A stretch of 64,000 nucleotides of DNA from Mycobacterium sp. GA-2829 (lineage in GTDB: Bacteria > Actinomycetota > Actinomycetes > Mycobacteriales > Mycobacteriaceae): positions 62,001-126,000 of the forward strand of contig NZ_LQIT01000034.1 in assembly GCF_001499965.1 (NCBI RefSeq). Reading direction: 5' to 3'. A program made the position numbers and the translations under genes. Positions within the stretch are counted from its first letter, which is position 1. Every line of letters begins with the position of its first letter. Below the pieces are notes generated by a model that worked only from the letters and a program-made list of their open reading frames with translations, made no database searches and was not told the origin of the DNA. Below, one piece after another: positions 1 through 8,110 of this stretch.

Positions 1-96
1 CTCCGATGGGTCGGCGCCCAGGCTGCCTGCCACGGCGTCGGGCGAAACCCGTCCCTTGATCGCCACGAGGCGAAGGATGGTCAACTCGTCGGTCAT
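1..96 (-). CDS. Partial gene, possible winged-helix-like protein (N-terminus only)
   Basis: An ATG at 96-94 opens a leftward frame beginning MTDELTILRLVAIKGR and running off the window edge after 32 codons. It starts 4 bases after the TGA of the upstream acyl-CoA dehydrogenase gene, so it is probably the next gene of that operon. The visible stretch, with basic residues followed by a segment like VSPDAVAGSLGADP, resembles the first helices of a winged-helix domain of the kind found at the end of some actinobacterial PEP-utilising proteins. That resemblance is from memory and too short to trust. No function is assigned. Confidence 0.5.
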   Translation of the reverse strand, partial: MTDELTILRLVAIKGRVSPDAVAGSLGADPSE

Positions 97-100
97 GCGT

Positions 101-1087
101 TCATTCCTCCGTATTCAGTCCGGCCGACTCGGCGATGACTGCGCGATGCGTTCCTGGCGCACCGAGCAAGGTGGCGTTGCTGCGCGCGCGCCGCAGATAC
201 CAATGCGCCGAGTGTTCCCACGTGAATCCGATGCCACCGTGAATATGTATGCACGATTCCGCCGCTGTCACCGCGGCGCGGGTGGAAACCACGAACGCCA
301 GTTCAGCATCGACGAGCGTGCCGGTGTGAACCGCCTGCTTCAGCACCGCATCGGCGAGTTCGGTATCGAGAAGGACGTCGGCGCAACGATGCTTGATCGC
401 CTGGAAGGAGCCGATCGGTGCGCCGAACTGGCTGCGAGTCTTGGCGTACTCGACCGTCATCTCCAGGCACGCCCGCGCCACTCCCAATTGTTCAGCGCCG
501 ACGGCCAGCAGCGCGCGACGATGAGCCGTGGCGAGCAGCTGGTGCGTCGCTTCCGGGTCGGCCAACTGTCGTGCCGCGGCATCGAGTCTCACCTCGATCA
601 ACCCCCTACCGGGGTCGAATTCGTCGGCGGCGTCGAACGCGATGTCCTCGACCTCGAACAGCGCGACCCCGGCGCCGGTGGCCGCCGGCGCGATCACCCG
701 CGACGGAGACGGCGAAGCGGCCACCGCCCAGGCGGTACCGCGCACGTGCCAGCCACCGTCCTCGGTGGAGGTCGCCGAGACGTCGTTGGATGCAGTCGCC
801 CACGAGCCGTCGCGCCCCGCGATCACCACGGCCAGGTTCGGCTCGACCACAACGCCGCTCAGCGTGGCGCCCAGTACCGCTGACTCCAGAAATGACGACT
901 TCGCCGCTCGACGTCCGATCTCCTCGGCGACCAACACCATTTCGAGCTCACCCATACCGAGGCCGCCGCGATCATCGTCGACCAGTAATCCCGAGAGGTC
1001 GAGTTGATCAACAATGTCCCCGCCGTTGGCGGCGGTGAGGGCCTCGCGGGTGGTCGCCCTCAGATCGTCCAACAGCTCTGCGTTCAT
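101..1087 (-). CDS. Acyl-CoA dehydrogenase, short FadE-type subunit
   Basis: A 328-residue protein of the acyl-CoA dehydrogenase fold, which would catalyse FAD-dependent alpha,beta-desaturation of an acyl-CoA. The N-terminal helical domain is shortened. The C-terminal domain is well preserved, with YAKTRSQFGAPIGSFQAIKH near residue 215 and HIHGGIGFTWEHSAHWYLRR near 280; the Glu in TWE is the usual catalytic-base position in this subgroup. This short type is often one half of a heteromeric ACAD (as in FadE26/27-type steroid enzymes), so the longer ACAD starting at 3693 is a possible partner. The start is the ATG at 1087 with a strong purine-rich ribosome site. Its promoter carries the TAACCAGGTTA element at 1121-1131, overlapped by a TATACT -10. 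Confidence 0.88.
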   Translation of the reverse strand: MNAELLDDLRATTREALTAANGGDIVDQLDLSGLLVDDDRGGLGMGELEMVLVAEEIGRRAAKSSFLESAVLGATLSGVVVEPNLAVVIAGRDGSWATASNDVSATSTEDGGWHVRGTAWAVAASPSPSRVIAPAATGAGVALFEVEDIAFDAADEFDPGRGLIEVRLDAAARQLADPEATHQLLATAHRRALLAVGAEQLGVARACLEMTVEYAKTRSQFGAPIGSFQAIKHRCADVLLDTELADAVLKQAVHTGTLVDAELAFVVSTRAAVTAAESCIHIHGGIGFTWEHSAHWYLRRARSNATLLGAPGTHRAVIAESAGLNTEE

Positions 1088-1116
1088 GTCCCTCTCCTCC
1101 AGCCTGACTGGAGAAA

Positions 1117-1132
1117 AGTATAACCAGGTTAT
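1117..1132 (-). promoter_or_regulatory. TAACCAGGTTA operator (1121-1131) with adjoining -10 TATACT (1122-1117)
   Basis: ATAACCAGGTTAT at 1120-1132 is a perfect inverted repeat around a central A. On the minus strand it runs directly into TATACT, a good actinobacterial -10, about 30 bases before the ACAD start at 1087. A protein bound here would block RNA polymerase, so repression is the simplest reading. The same arrangement recurs at 22959 and 37759. Confidence 0.75.
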
Positions 1133-1151
1133 CTCAAACGTCGATAGGCGG

Positions 1152-1907
1152 TCAGCCGATGAGATCGAGCAGTTCTCGCTGCCCCTGATTCTTCAGCATC
1201 TTCTCCGTGGTCTCTTCGAGATGGCGCCTCCAGAGCAGTTCGGCGTCAGCCGCTTTGCCGTCTTCGACGAGACGCACCAGCTTCCGGTGCACTCGGTGAG
1301 CGAGTTCGCTGTCAGAGCGCTTCTGCAGCTCATCGCCGGCGTGCTGCCAGACGGCCTGAGTATGAGCCGTCGTGATCTCCGACATGATGTTGGCGAACAA
1401 TGCAAGCGTATTGCTGCCCGAGAGTTCGACGACCAGAGTGTGGAAGTCGGCGTGCACCTTGCCCCACCGGCGTGAGTCATTGATGGTGTTCGATTCGAGT
1501 TCCAACGCTTCGCGTAACCGTTGGATCGTTGTCTGCGTGGCATTCTCAGCGAGTAGCCGCACCGCGGGCGGTTCGATGATGGCGCGGGCGCGGAAGACGT
1601 CGAACACAGTGGTGTGCCCGTACTGCAGCAGTCCACCGGCCTGGCGCGCCACCGGCTCAGGTCGCGGAGCGTTGACGCGGGCGCCGCCTTTGCTTCCGCG
1701 TCGAATCGTCAGCAGCGACTCGGACTGCAGGATGCGGATGGCCTCACGCAACACCGGTCGTGACACGCCATATTGGGCGAGGAGTTGCGCTTCGTTGGGC
1801 AGGAAGTCCCCGTCGTGAAACTCGCCGAGTATGATTTTGCGGCGGATGTTGTCGGCGACCAGCTGACCCGCCGTCGGGTGTGAAATCGCATCGCTATCCG
1901 GATACAC
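1152..1907 (-). CDS. GntR-family transcriptional regulator, FCD (FadR) subfamily
   Basis: A 251-residue regulator. Residues about 10-80 form the winged helix-turn-helix, including LLAQYGVSRPVLREAIRILQ and the wing RRGSKGGARV. Residues about 95-235 form the all-helical FCD ligand domain, with His-rich metal-site positions (HADFH near 153, and later His in AHRVHRKL and RRHLEE). FCD regulators typically sense organic acids or acyl-CoA-type effectors. The apparent start is a GTG at 1907 with no clear ribosome site, so a leaderless message is possible. A degenerate TAACCAGGTTA copy lies just upstream at 1933-1943. It is the regulator closest to the first copies of that motif and therefore the leading, unproven, candidate to bind it. 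Confidence 0.9.
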   Translation of the reverse strand: MYPDSDAISHPTAGQLVADNIRRKIILGEFHDGDFLPNEAQLLAQYGVSRPVLREAIRILQSESLLTIRRGSKGGARVNAPRPEPVARQAGGLLQYGHTTVFDVFRARAIIEPPAVRLLAENATQTTIQRLREALELESNTINDSRRWGKVHADFHTLVVELSGSNTLALFANIMSEITTAHTQAVWQHAGDELQKRSDSELAHRVHRKLVRLVEDGKAADAELLWRRHLEETTEKMLKNQGQRELLDLIG

Positions 1908-1932
1908 CCGATGATTGTCGCATCTAAAGAGG

Positions 1933-1943
1933 AATCCTGGTTA
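1933..1943 (-). promoter_or_regulatory. Degenerate TAACCAGGTTA element upstream of the GntR gene
   Basis: The minus strand reads TAACCAGGATT, matching the local consensus at 9 of 11 positions. It lies 26 bases upstream of the GntR start and overlaps the TAA stop of the PPDK-like gene. If functional it would give the regulator autoregulation. Confidence 0.4.
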
Positions 1944-3602
1944 GCCTAATGACCCATCGGCGTTTCTCACCCTGTCCAGGAACGTCCGTAACACCGGGAG
2001 GGGGTGCTCCGCGGCAACGATATCACCGGGCGCGACGGTCATCGTTGACGGATCGCGATGATCCACCGTCCGCCGACCGCGTGCCTCGTCGGTGCCGGTC
2101 TTGTACACCTGCACCGAGCATCGTTCGCGCGCCCACCCCAACAGGACAGCCAGGTTCGGATCGCCGTCCTCCGACGGACGGGTCAGTGGCAGCAGGCCAG
2201 CGTAGATTTTGCCGCTGGAGCCGTCGACGGTGACCTCCGTTCCGCTCAGGTCCTGCAACGAGCCCTTGCCGCAGCCCACCACGCACGGTGTGTGCAGTTC
2301 TCGGCTCACGACCGCCGCGTGCGAGGTCGACCCGCCCTGTTCCGTGATGACGGCACGAGCGGCGATCATGCCACCGACATCGTCGGGACTCGTGGTCTCC
2401 CGTGCCAGAACCACGTCCTCGCCGTCGTCGAAGGCATCCTCGGCGGAGTCGCTGTCGGTCACCACCCGCCCGGCCCCCACACCGGGACAGGCCGGCAACC
2501 CACTGGCGACGACGGTGGCCTCGGCCAGCGCGGACGGCTCGATCACCGGTGTGAGCAACGTGTCGAGTTGCGCGGGCGTGACGCGGTCGAGCGCCTCGGC
2601 GGCGTCGATCAAACCCTCGCGCTGCAGCGCAACCGCGATGGCGACCGCGGCCTGAGCGGACCGTTTCGCCGTGCGCGTCTGCAACAGGTAGAGCTTGCCG
2701 GCCTCGACCGTGAACTCGATGTCCTGAACGTCGGACCCGTCGCGCTCCAGCCATTTGGCCGCATCGAGCAACTGGCTGTGGATGTCGGGATGCTGCTCGG
2801 CGAGCGCCGTCAGCGGCAGTGGGTCGAACTTCCCACTCACGACGTCCTCTCCCTGCCCGCGTGGCAGCCACTCACCGTAGGGAACGTTATCTCCGGTGAG
2901 CGGGTTGCGGCTGAAGAGCACCCCGGTTCCGGACTGCTCGTCGAGATTGCCGAAGACCATCGCCTGGATCGTCACGGACGTCCCCGGCATCTTGCCCTCG
3001 AGATGATGGTGGCGCCGGTAGGACACCGCTCGGGCCGAATTCCACGAGGCGAAGACGGCGACGACCGCGGCGCGCAGCTGCTGCAGCGGATCCGACGGGA
3101 CGTCGCCACCGGCCGGGTCGACCACCTGACAGAACAGTTCACGGAATCGGCGGTGGGTGTCCGCGGCAAAGGCGGGACCGCACTTCTGGGCGAGGATCTG
3201 CTCGACATCATCGTTGATGCCCAGGTTCAGCACCGTATCCATCATCCCCGGCATACTCGCCGGCGCGCCACTGCGCACGGAGACCAGGAGCGGAACAGGG
3301 CCGCGCCCGAAAGTGTGGCCAGACTCCGACTCGAGCCAGGCCAGCCCGTCGAGGATCTGCGGCCAGGCGCGGGCCATCAGGTCGTCGGCGTCCTCGAAAT
3401 ACTGCTTGCACGCATTGACGGTGACATTGAAGGCCGGCGGGGTAGGCAGGCCGGCGGCGCGGATCTTCGACAGGCCGTGCGCCTTGCCGCCCACCGTCAT
3501 GCGGGGGTAGATCCGACTACCGTCGAGGCGGACGACGAGCTGCCCCTCCTCGATTCCATCCGCGACCAGGGCAGCCGCCGAAGCGGACGACGGAGAGCTC
3601 AC
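1941..3602 (-). CDS. ppdK: Pyruvate phosphate dikinase-like PEP-utilising protein lacking the C-terminal barrel
   Basis: A 553-residue protein. The first ~320 residues are the PPDK-type ATP-grasp nucleotide-binding part (GGKAHGLSKIRAAGLPTPPAF near 40, SVRSGAPASMPGMMDTVLNLG near 110, FSRNPLTGDN near 230). Residues about 365-465 are the swivelling phosphohistidine domain, with His in TEQGGSTSHAAVVSR near 428. Full PPDK is roughly 870 residues; the PEP/pyruvate-binding barrel is absent, as in the short mycobacterial PpdK proteins, so the reaction is uncertain. The best start is GTG at 3602, with AGGAG seven bases upstream. A TTG at 3620 also opens the frame. It is divergent from the ACAD at 3693 across a perfect TAACCAGGTTA site. 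Confidence 0.85.
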   Translation of the reverse strand: MSSPSSASAAALVADGIEEGQLVVRLDGSRIYPRMTVGGKAHGLSKIRAAGLPTPPAFNVTVNACKQYFEDADDLMARAWPQILDGLAWLESESGHTFGRGPVPLLVSVRSGAPASMPGMMDTVLNLGINDDVEQILAQKCGPAFAADTHRRFRELFCQVVDPAGGDVPSDPLQQLRAAVVAVFASWNSARAVSYRRHHHLEGKMPGTSVTIQAMVFGNLDEQSGTGVLFSRNPLTGDNVPYGEWLPRGQGEDVVSGKFDPLPLTALAEQHPDIHSQLLDAAKWLERDGSDVQDIEFTVEAGKLYLLQTRTAKRSAQAAVAIAVALQREGLIDAAEALDRVTPAQLDTLLTPVIEPSALAEATVVASGLPACPGVGAGRVVTDSDSAEDAFDDGEDVVLARETTSPDDVGGMIAARAVITEQGGSTSHAAVVSRELHTPCVVGCGKGSLQDLSGTEVTVDGSSGKIYAGLLPLTRPSEDGDPNLAVLLGWARERCSVQVYKTGTDEARGRRTVDHRDPSTMTVAPGDIVAAEHPLPVLRTFLDRVRNADGSLG

Positions 3603-3638
3603 TATGACTCCTCTGTGCAACGTGATATCACTAACATA

Positions 3639-3649
3639 TAACCAGGTTA
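3639..3649. promoter_or_regulatory. TAACCAGGTTA operator between divergent ppdK-like and ACAD genes
   Basis: A perfect 11-bp copy. On the minus strand it continues into TATATG, a possible -10 for the ppdK-like gene. On the plus strand it continues into TTAGTAAT, a possible -10 for the ACAD at 3693. One bound protein could therefore control both directions. Confidence 0.7.
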
Positions 3650-3692
3650 GTAATTAGTGTGCCAAGTGCGCGCCCGACTGTGGAGGAGTGTG

Positions 3693-4844
3693 ATGGATAC
3701 ACAGCCACCCTCGATCGAAACCTTCGTCGAGGAGGCGAAGACCTTCCTCGACGCGCACGCCGAACACCGTCCCGACGGCTTTCCCGACGCGATGTTCGCC
3801 CAGTTCCGCTACATCGCCGACCCGGAAGCGTGGCGTCAGGACTGCGTCGCTTGGCAGAAGAAGCTCTACGACCACGGATTCGCCGGCCTGACGTGGCCGA
3901 CCGACGTGGGAGGGCGGAACCTTCCGTCCGAGTACGCGCTCGCATGGGCGGACCTGGAATCGGAGTACGACGTCCCACGCGGCTACTTCGGCGTCACCCT
4001 GGAGATGGTGGGTCCCACCCTGCTGGCCGTGGGCACCGCCGAACAGCGGCGGCACTGCAACGCCATCCTGCGCGGCGAGGAGCTGTGGTGTCAGCTGTTC
4101 AGCGAACCGGGTGCGGGCAGCGACCTCGCCGGCGTCGCGACCAAGGCCGTGCGCACCGAGTCCGGCTGGCGCGTCAACGGCCAGAAGGTGTGGACCTCCG
4201 AGGCCCGCCACGCCCAGTACGGATACCTGCTTGCCAGGACGGATCCGTCGCAGGCGCGCCACCGCGGGCTCACGGCGTTCGTCGTCGACATGTCGGCTCC
4301 CGGCGTCGACGTGCGGCCGTTGCAGCAGATGACCGGTGGGGCCTCATTCTCCGAGGTGTTCTTCGATGACGTCGACCTGCCTGAGGAAGCTGTCCTCGGC
4401 GAGGTCGGCGGTGGTTGGGCCGTCGCGATGACCACCCTGGGCTTTGAGCGGTTCTCCAGTTTCGGACGGTCCCTGGGACGGCTCGTGCGTCAAGCCGCAG
4501 ACCTCGGCTGGGGCGATGTCGCCGCGCGGGAGAAGTTCGTCGACGCCGTCATCGACCAACGGGCACTGGCTGCATTTGAGGCCGGGATGCACCGGCGGCT
4601 CGTCGCCGGTCAGCCCCCCGGACCGGAGGCCGCCTTGGCGAAACTTGCCACCGGCGCGGTGGTGTCGAAGCTCGCCGACGCCGTCTCCAGCCGGCTCGGC
4701 AACGCGCTGTCCAGGTCCAACGCGGGTCTGGACGATTGGCGGCTGGTCGTGCTGTCGGCGCCCGCCTTCCACATCGCAGGCGGCACCGACGAGATCGTCA
4801 AGACGATGGTTGCCGAGCGCGTGCTCGGCTTACCGAGGGGATGA
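3693..4844 (+). CDS. Acyl-CoA dehydrogenase
   Basis: A 383-residue ACAD with the standard three-domain layout. Motifs include WPTDVGGRNLPSEYALAW near 75, the FAD/substrate-loop motif WCQLFSEPGAGSDLAGVATK near 130, NGQKVWTSEA near 165 and the C-terminal GGTDEIVKTMVAERVLGLP. The ATG at 3693 is preferred over a GTG at 3657 because GGAGGAGT precedes it. This longer ACAD could pair with the short subunit at 101-1087, since both promoters carry the same operator. The amidohydrolase gene follows after 3 bases, indicating co-transcription. The substrate is not evident from sequence. Confidence 0.92.
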   Translation: MDTQPPSIETFVEEAKTFLDAHAEHRPDGFPDAMFAQFRYIADPEAWRQDCVAWQKKLYDHGFAGLTWPTDVGGRNLPSEYALAWADLESEYDVPRGYFGVTLEMVGPTLLAVGTAEQRRHCNAILRGEELWCQLFSEPGAGSDLAGVATKAVRTESGWRVNGQKVWTSEARHAQYGYLLARTDPSQARHRGLTAFVVDMSAPGVDVRPLQQMTGGASFSEVFFDDVDLPEEAVLGEVGGGWAVAMTTLGFERFSSFGRSLGRLVRQAADLGWGDVAAREKFVDAVIDQRALAAFEAGMHRRLVAGQPPGPEAALAKLATGAVVSKLADAVSSRLGNALSRSNAGLDDWRLVVLSAPAFHIAGGTDEIVKTMVAERVLGLPRG

Positions 4845-4847
4845 GCG

Positions 4848-5705
4848 GTGGCAATCGAGTCGCAATCGGTGACCATCATCGACGCGTGGGTGCAACCGTG
4901 GCTGCCTGACACGGTGGCCAAGATGCCTGAGCGCAACTTCACACTGGCGGACCGCATGGAGCACGGCGCTCGACTGCGGTCAGGGATGCCGCTGGAGACC
5001 TTGATCGACGAGATGGACGCCAACGGTATCGACACGGCCCTGTGTTCGGCGGGACCGCTGATCCCCAACGAGGATGTCGTCGACGCGGTACAGCGCTACC
5101 CCGATCGCCTGATCGGGATAGCCACGGCGAATCCGTGGTCGGTCGACGGTGTCATGCCCGCGGTGCACACCCTGCGCCGGCTGGTCCATGAACACGGCTT
5201 CAAGGGGCTCAAACTCGAGCCGTTCATACTTGACAAGCTGCCCACCGAACCCCAGTGGTATCCGCTCTATGCGGCGTGCGTCGAACTCGACGTCACCCTT
5301 CAAGTCCAGGTCGGCGGCACGGGCCCGTCGACCTATACCTCAGAGACCGGCCGACCTGGACACATCGACCGCATCGCCATTGACTTCCCAGAACTGCGCA
5401 TCGTCGCCGGCCACATCGGGTGGCCGTGGACCGACGAGATGATCGCGGTCGCCGCGAAACATCCGAACGTGTACATCGACACCAGCGCTCACCTGCCCAA
5501 GTACTACCCGCCGGCCTTCACCCACTTCCTGCGCACCTACGGCCGACGCAAGTGCATCTGGGCCAGCGACTGGCCGATTTTGACGTTCGAGGCCGCGATG
5601 GCAGGACTCGAGGAACTCGAGCTCAAGACGGAGGTGCGACAGATGTTCATGCACGACAACGCCGTCGCGGCGTTCGCGCTGAAGCCGGATACCGGTAATG
5701 GTTGA
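4848..5705 (+). CDS. Amidohydrolase-2 family protein with altered first metal motif
   Basis: A 285-residue TIM-barrel protein of the ACMSD-like amidohydrolase family, which includes decarboxylases and C-C or lactone hydrolases. Recognisable elements are GFKGLKLEPF near 120, VAGHIGWPW near 185 (the barrel-strand His) and WASDWPIL near 240 (the conserved Asp). The N-terminal metal motif, normally D-x-H-x-H, reads IIDAWVQPW here and lacks both His. The protein therefore either uses a changed metal site or has lost metal-dependent chemistry. It starts with GTG 3 bases after the ACAD and overlaps the following nitroreductase-like gene by 8 bases. Confidence 0.82.
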   Translation: MAIESQSVTIIDAWVQPWLPDTVAKMPERNFTLADRMEHGARLRSGMPLETLIDEMDANGIDTALCSAGPLIPNEDVVDAVQRYPDRLIGIATANPWSVDGVMPAVHTLRRLVHEHGFKGLKLEPFILDKLPTEPQWYPLYAACVELDVTLQVQVGGTGPSTYTSETGRPGHIDRIAIDFPELRIVAGHIGWPWTDEMIAVAAKHPNVYIDTSAHLPKYYPPAFTHFLRTYGRRKCIWASDWPILTFEAAMAGLEELELKTEVRQMFMHDNAVAAFALKPDTGNG

Positions 5706-6384
5706 TACCGATTCCGCCGCGGTTGCGCCGAGCACCGATGTGGCCCTGCAGGGTCTCACCATGTCCCTGCAGGAGGCGATCGAGACTCAACGGGCCATCC
5801 GGCGCCTGCACCCCGATCCCGTGGACGATGCGCTACTGCAACGATTGTTGGAGCTCGCCGTAAAGGCACCCAATGGCGGCAACGAACAAAAAGCCGCCTT
5901 CGTCGTGGTGACGGACGCGGCGGTGCGGGCTCAACTGGCCCGGTTGAACCGCACTGGTTTTCCGCTCATGTCGTTGTACTACCGCCGGCGGAATCGCAGC
6001 GACACGGCATGGGCGCGCACCTGGAAGGCGATCGAGTGGCAGCGCGACCACTTCGCTGACATACCCGTCGTGATCGTCGTGTGCTGGTCGGGGCGAATCT
6101 GGCGGCGGCCGGTGATGCTCAACTCGGCACCCTACGCATCGGTGTACCCGGCGACCCAGAATCTGCTTTTGGCGGCGCGCGCCGTCGGCCTGGGCGCAGG
6201 CTTCATCTCCCTTCCGCTGTGGCGAGTGCGCAAGCTGCGCCGCATCCTGGGCATGCCCCGCAGCGTCACACCGGTCGGTGTCATCCCACTCGGATGGCCA
6301 CGTGGTAAGTACGGGCCCAGCACGCGCCGACCGATCGGCGAAATCGCGCACATCGACCGCTGGGGCAACCGGCCATGGCAATAA
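5698..6384 (+). CDS. Nitroreductase-family flavoprotein
   Basis: A 228-residue protein of the FMN-dependent nitroreductase fold. The N-terminus has the typical basic helix (ETQRAIRRLHPDPVDDALLQ near 30) and the KAPNGGNEQKAAFVVV segment near 60 that contacts FMN phosphate in the family. The C-terminal part holds NLLLAARAVGLGAGFISLPL near 155, and VGVIPLGWP near 200. Members reduce nitro groups, quinones or enones with NAD(P)H, or act as dehydrogenases; no specific substrate can be given. The gene overlaps the amidohydrolase by 8 bases, so the two are translationally coupled in the 3693-6384 operon. Confidence 0.87.
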   Translation: MVDTDSAAVAPSTDVALQGLTMSLQEAIETQRAIRRLHPDPVDDALLQRLLELAVKAPNGGNEQKAAFVVVTDAAVRAQLARLNRTGFPLMSLYYRRRNRSDTAWARTWKAIEWQRDHFADIPVVIVVCWSGRIWRRPVMLNSAPYASVYPATQNLLLAARAVGLGAGFISLPLWRVRKLRRILGMPRSVTPVGVIPLGWPRGKYGPSTRRPIGEIAHIDRWGNRPWQ

Positions 6385-6476
6385 AGGCCGTCCCCGGCGC
6401 CTACGCACCCACCGCGGCGTGGACCTTGACGCCCGCGCCCTGTCACGCCGCTTGCCTCACGCCCAGAACTTTTATA

Positions 6477-6487
6477 TAACCAGGTTA
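6477..6487. promoter_or_regulatory. TAACCAGGTTA operator upstream of the carboxylase operon
   Basis: A perfect copy 17 bases upstream of the GTG at 6504, between the nitroreductase gene and the acyl-CoA carboxylase operon. TTAGAGAT at its 3' edge is a possible -10, and GGAGG at 6496-6500 is the ribosome site. It implies a separate regulated promoter for the Atu-like operon. Confidence 0.7.
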
Positions 6488-6503
6488 GAGATTTGGAGGA
6501 TCT

Positions 6504-8099
6504 GTGCCCGTACTCCCCAGCGAGGTGATCACCGGTAGCGAGCCCTATCAACGGGCCCGCACCAGGATGAGCGCATTGCTCGCCGAGATCGAGCAGCAGC
6601 ACGGAATGGTCATCGGCGGGGGATCCGCCGCCTCGGTGCAACGCCACCGCGACCGCGGCAAGCTCCCGGTGCGAGAACGCCTGGCGCTGCTGGCCGACCG
6701 GCACGGATTCATCCTCGAGCTCTCCCCCCTTGCAGGCTGGGGCACCACCGATCCGCTGGGCGGAGGCATCCTCACCGCGATCGCCGAGATCAACGGACGT
6801 GCCGTCGTGGTCATCGGCAACGACCCGACCGTCCGCGGTGGCTCACTGTCCCCGACGTCGATCACGAAGACGCTTCGCGCGATGGACATCGCGGAGTCCA
6901 ACCGTCTCCCGGTCGTCACCCTGGTCGAGTCCGGCGGCGCCGACCTCGACAAGCAGGCCGACATATTCGTTCCCGGCGGCGAGCAGTTCCGTCGGCTCAC
7001 CGAACTGTCCGCCGCAGGCATCCCCACCGTGTCGCTCGTATTCGGCTCCTCCACGGCGGGCGGTGCGTACCTCCCGGGCATGAGTGACTACACCATCTTC
7101 GTCAAGGACCGCGGCTACGCCTTCCTCGGCGGGCCGCCGCTGGTGAAGATGGCCATCGACGAGGACGTCACCGAGCAGGAACTCGGCGGCGCCGACATGC
7201 ACGCGCGGGTCTCCGGGCTCGCCGATTACCTGGCCGCCGACGAGGCCGACGCCATCCGGCAGGCCCGTTCGGTGATCTCCCGGTTCGGGTTCCCGGACCC
7301 TGTGCCGGGGGGACCGGCACCCGTCCACGACCCCGACGAGCTGCTCGGCATCGTGCCCGAGGACCCGAAGACCCCCTTCGACATCCGCGAGGTGATCGCC
7401 CGCATCGTCGACGGGTCGTCATTCGACGAGTTCAAACCGTTGTACGGGCCGAACCTGGTAGCGGGTTGGGCCGAGTTGAACGGCATGCCGATCGGCGTGC
7501 TGGCCAACAACGGCATTCTGTTCTCTCCGGAATCGCAGAAGGGCGCGCAGTTCATCGAACTGTGCAACCAGCTCGGCACCCCGATCCTGTTCGTGCAGAA
7601 CATCACCGGCTTCATGGTGGGCTCGGCGGCCGAGAAGGGCGGCATCATCAAGGACGGCGCCAAACTCATCAACGCCGTCGCCAACTCCCGCGTCCCGCAC
7701 GTCACCCTCATGGTCGGTGTCAGCTACGGGGCCGGGAACTATGCGATGGCGGGCCGTGCGTACCGGCCGCGCCTCGTCCTGACGTGGCCGACCCACCGCA
7801 TCGCGGTGATGGGCGGCCGGCAGCTCGCCGGCGTCATGTCCATCGTGCGGAAGCGCTCGGCGGAGTCCCGCGGTCGCGACTTCGACGAGGCGGCCGACCA
7901 AGCCCAGCGGGCCGAGGACGAAGCCCGCATCGAGTCCGAATCCACCGCGCTCTACGCGACCGGTCGCGTTTGGGACGACGGCATCATCGATCCCCGGCAC
8001 AGCCGCGCCGCACTCACCGTCGCTTTTGCGATGTCCCGCGTCTCCACCGACCGAGCCCGGACCCGGCCGCCGAGCGGTTTCGGCGTCTTCCGCTTCTAG
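6504..8099 (+). CDS. Acyl-CoA carboxylase beta (carboxyltransferase) subunit
   Basis: A 531-residue carboxyltransferase subunit of the methylcrotonyl/geranyl/propionyl-CoA carboxylase type, which moves carboxyl from carboxybiotin to an acyl-CoA. Diagnostic segments are RGKLPVRERLALLAD near 55, the crotonase-fold oxyanion loop SSTAGGAYLPGMSDY near 180, GGPPLVKMAIDEDVTEQELG near 210 and the second half VQNITGFMVGSAAEKGGIIK near 360. The start is GTG at 6504 with GGAGG. The biotin-carrying alpha subunit follows 11 bases downstream. The neighbours (AtuA-family protein, ACAD, hydratase, SDR) match the AtuC role, geranyl-CoA carboxylation in Pseudomonas, but methylcrotonyl-CoA-like substrates cannot be excluded. 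Confidence 0.93.
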   Translation: MPVLPSEVITGSEPYQRARTRMSALLAEIEQQHGMVIGGGSAASVQRHRDRGKLPVRERLALLADRHGFILELSPLAGWGTTDPLGGGILTAIAEINGRAVVVIGNDPTVRGGSLSPTSITKTLRAMDIAESNRLPVVTLVESGGADLDKQADIFVPGGEQFRRLTELSAAGIPTVSLVFGSSTAGGAYLPGMSDYTIFVKDRGYAFLGGPPLVKMAIDEDVTEQELGGADMHARVSGLADYLAADEADAIRQARSVISRFGFPDPVPGGPAPVHDPDELLGIVPEDPKTPFDIREVIARIVDGSSFDEFKPLYGPNLVAGWAELNGMPIGVLANNGILFSPESQKGAQFIELCNQLGTPILFVQNITGFMVGSAAEKGGIIKDGAKLINAVANSRVPHVTLMVGVSYGAGNYAMAGRAYRPRLVLTWPTHRIAVMGGRQLAGVMSIVRKRSAESRGRDFDEAADQAQRAEDEARIESESTALYATGRVWDDGIIDPRHSRAALTVAFAMSRVSTDRARTRPPSGFGVFRF

Positions 8100-8110
8100 T
8101 GAGGAATCCT

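Noticed and set aside
1117..1132. Reading the TAACCAGGTTA sites as KstR boxes
   Set aside because: The KstR consensus has two bases between AAC and GTT; these sites have three, and their outer bases differ.
2058..3641. 527-codon plus-strand frame opposite the PPDK-like gene
   Set aside because: Shadow frame. The minus strand has clear PPDK motifs, a promoter and a ribosome site.
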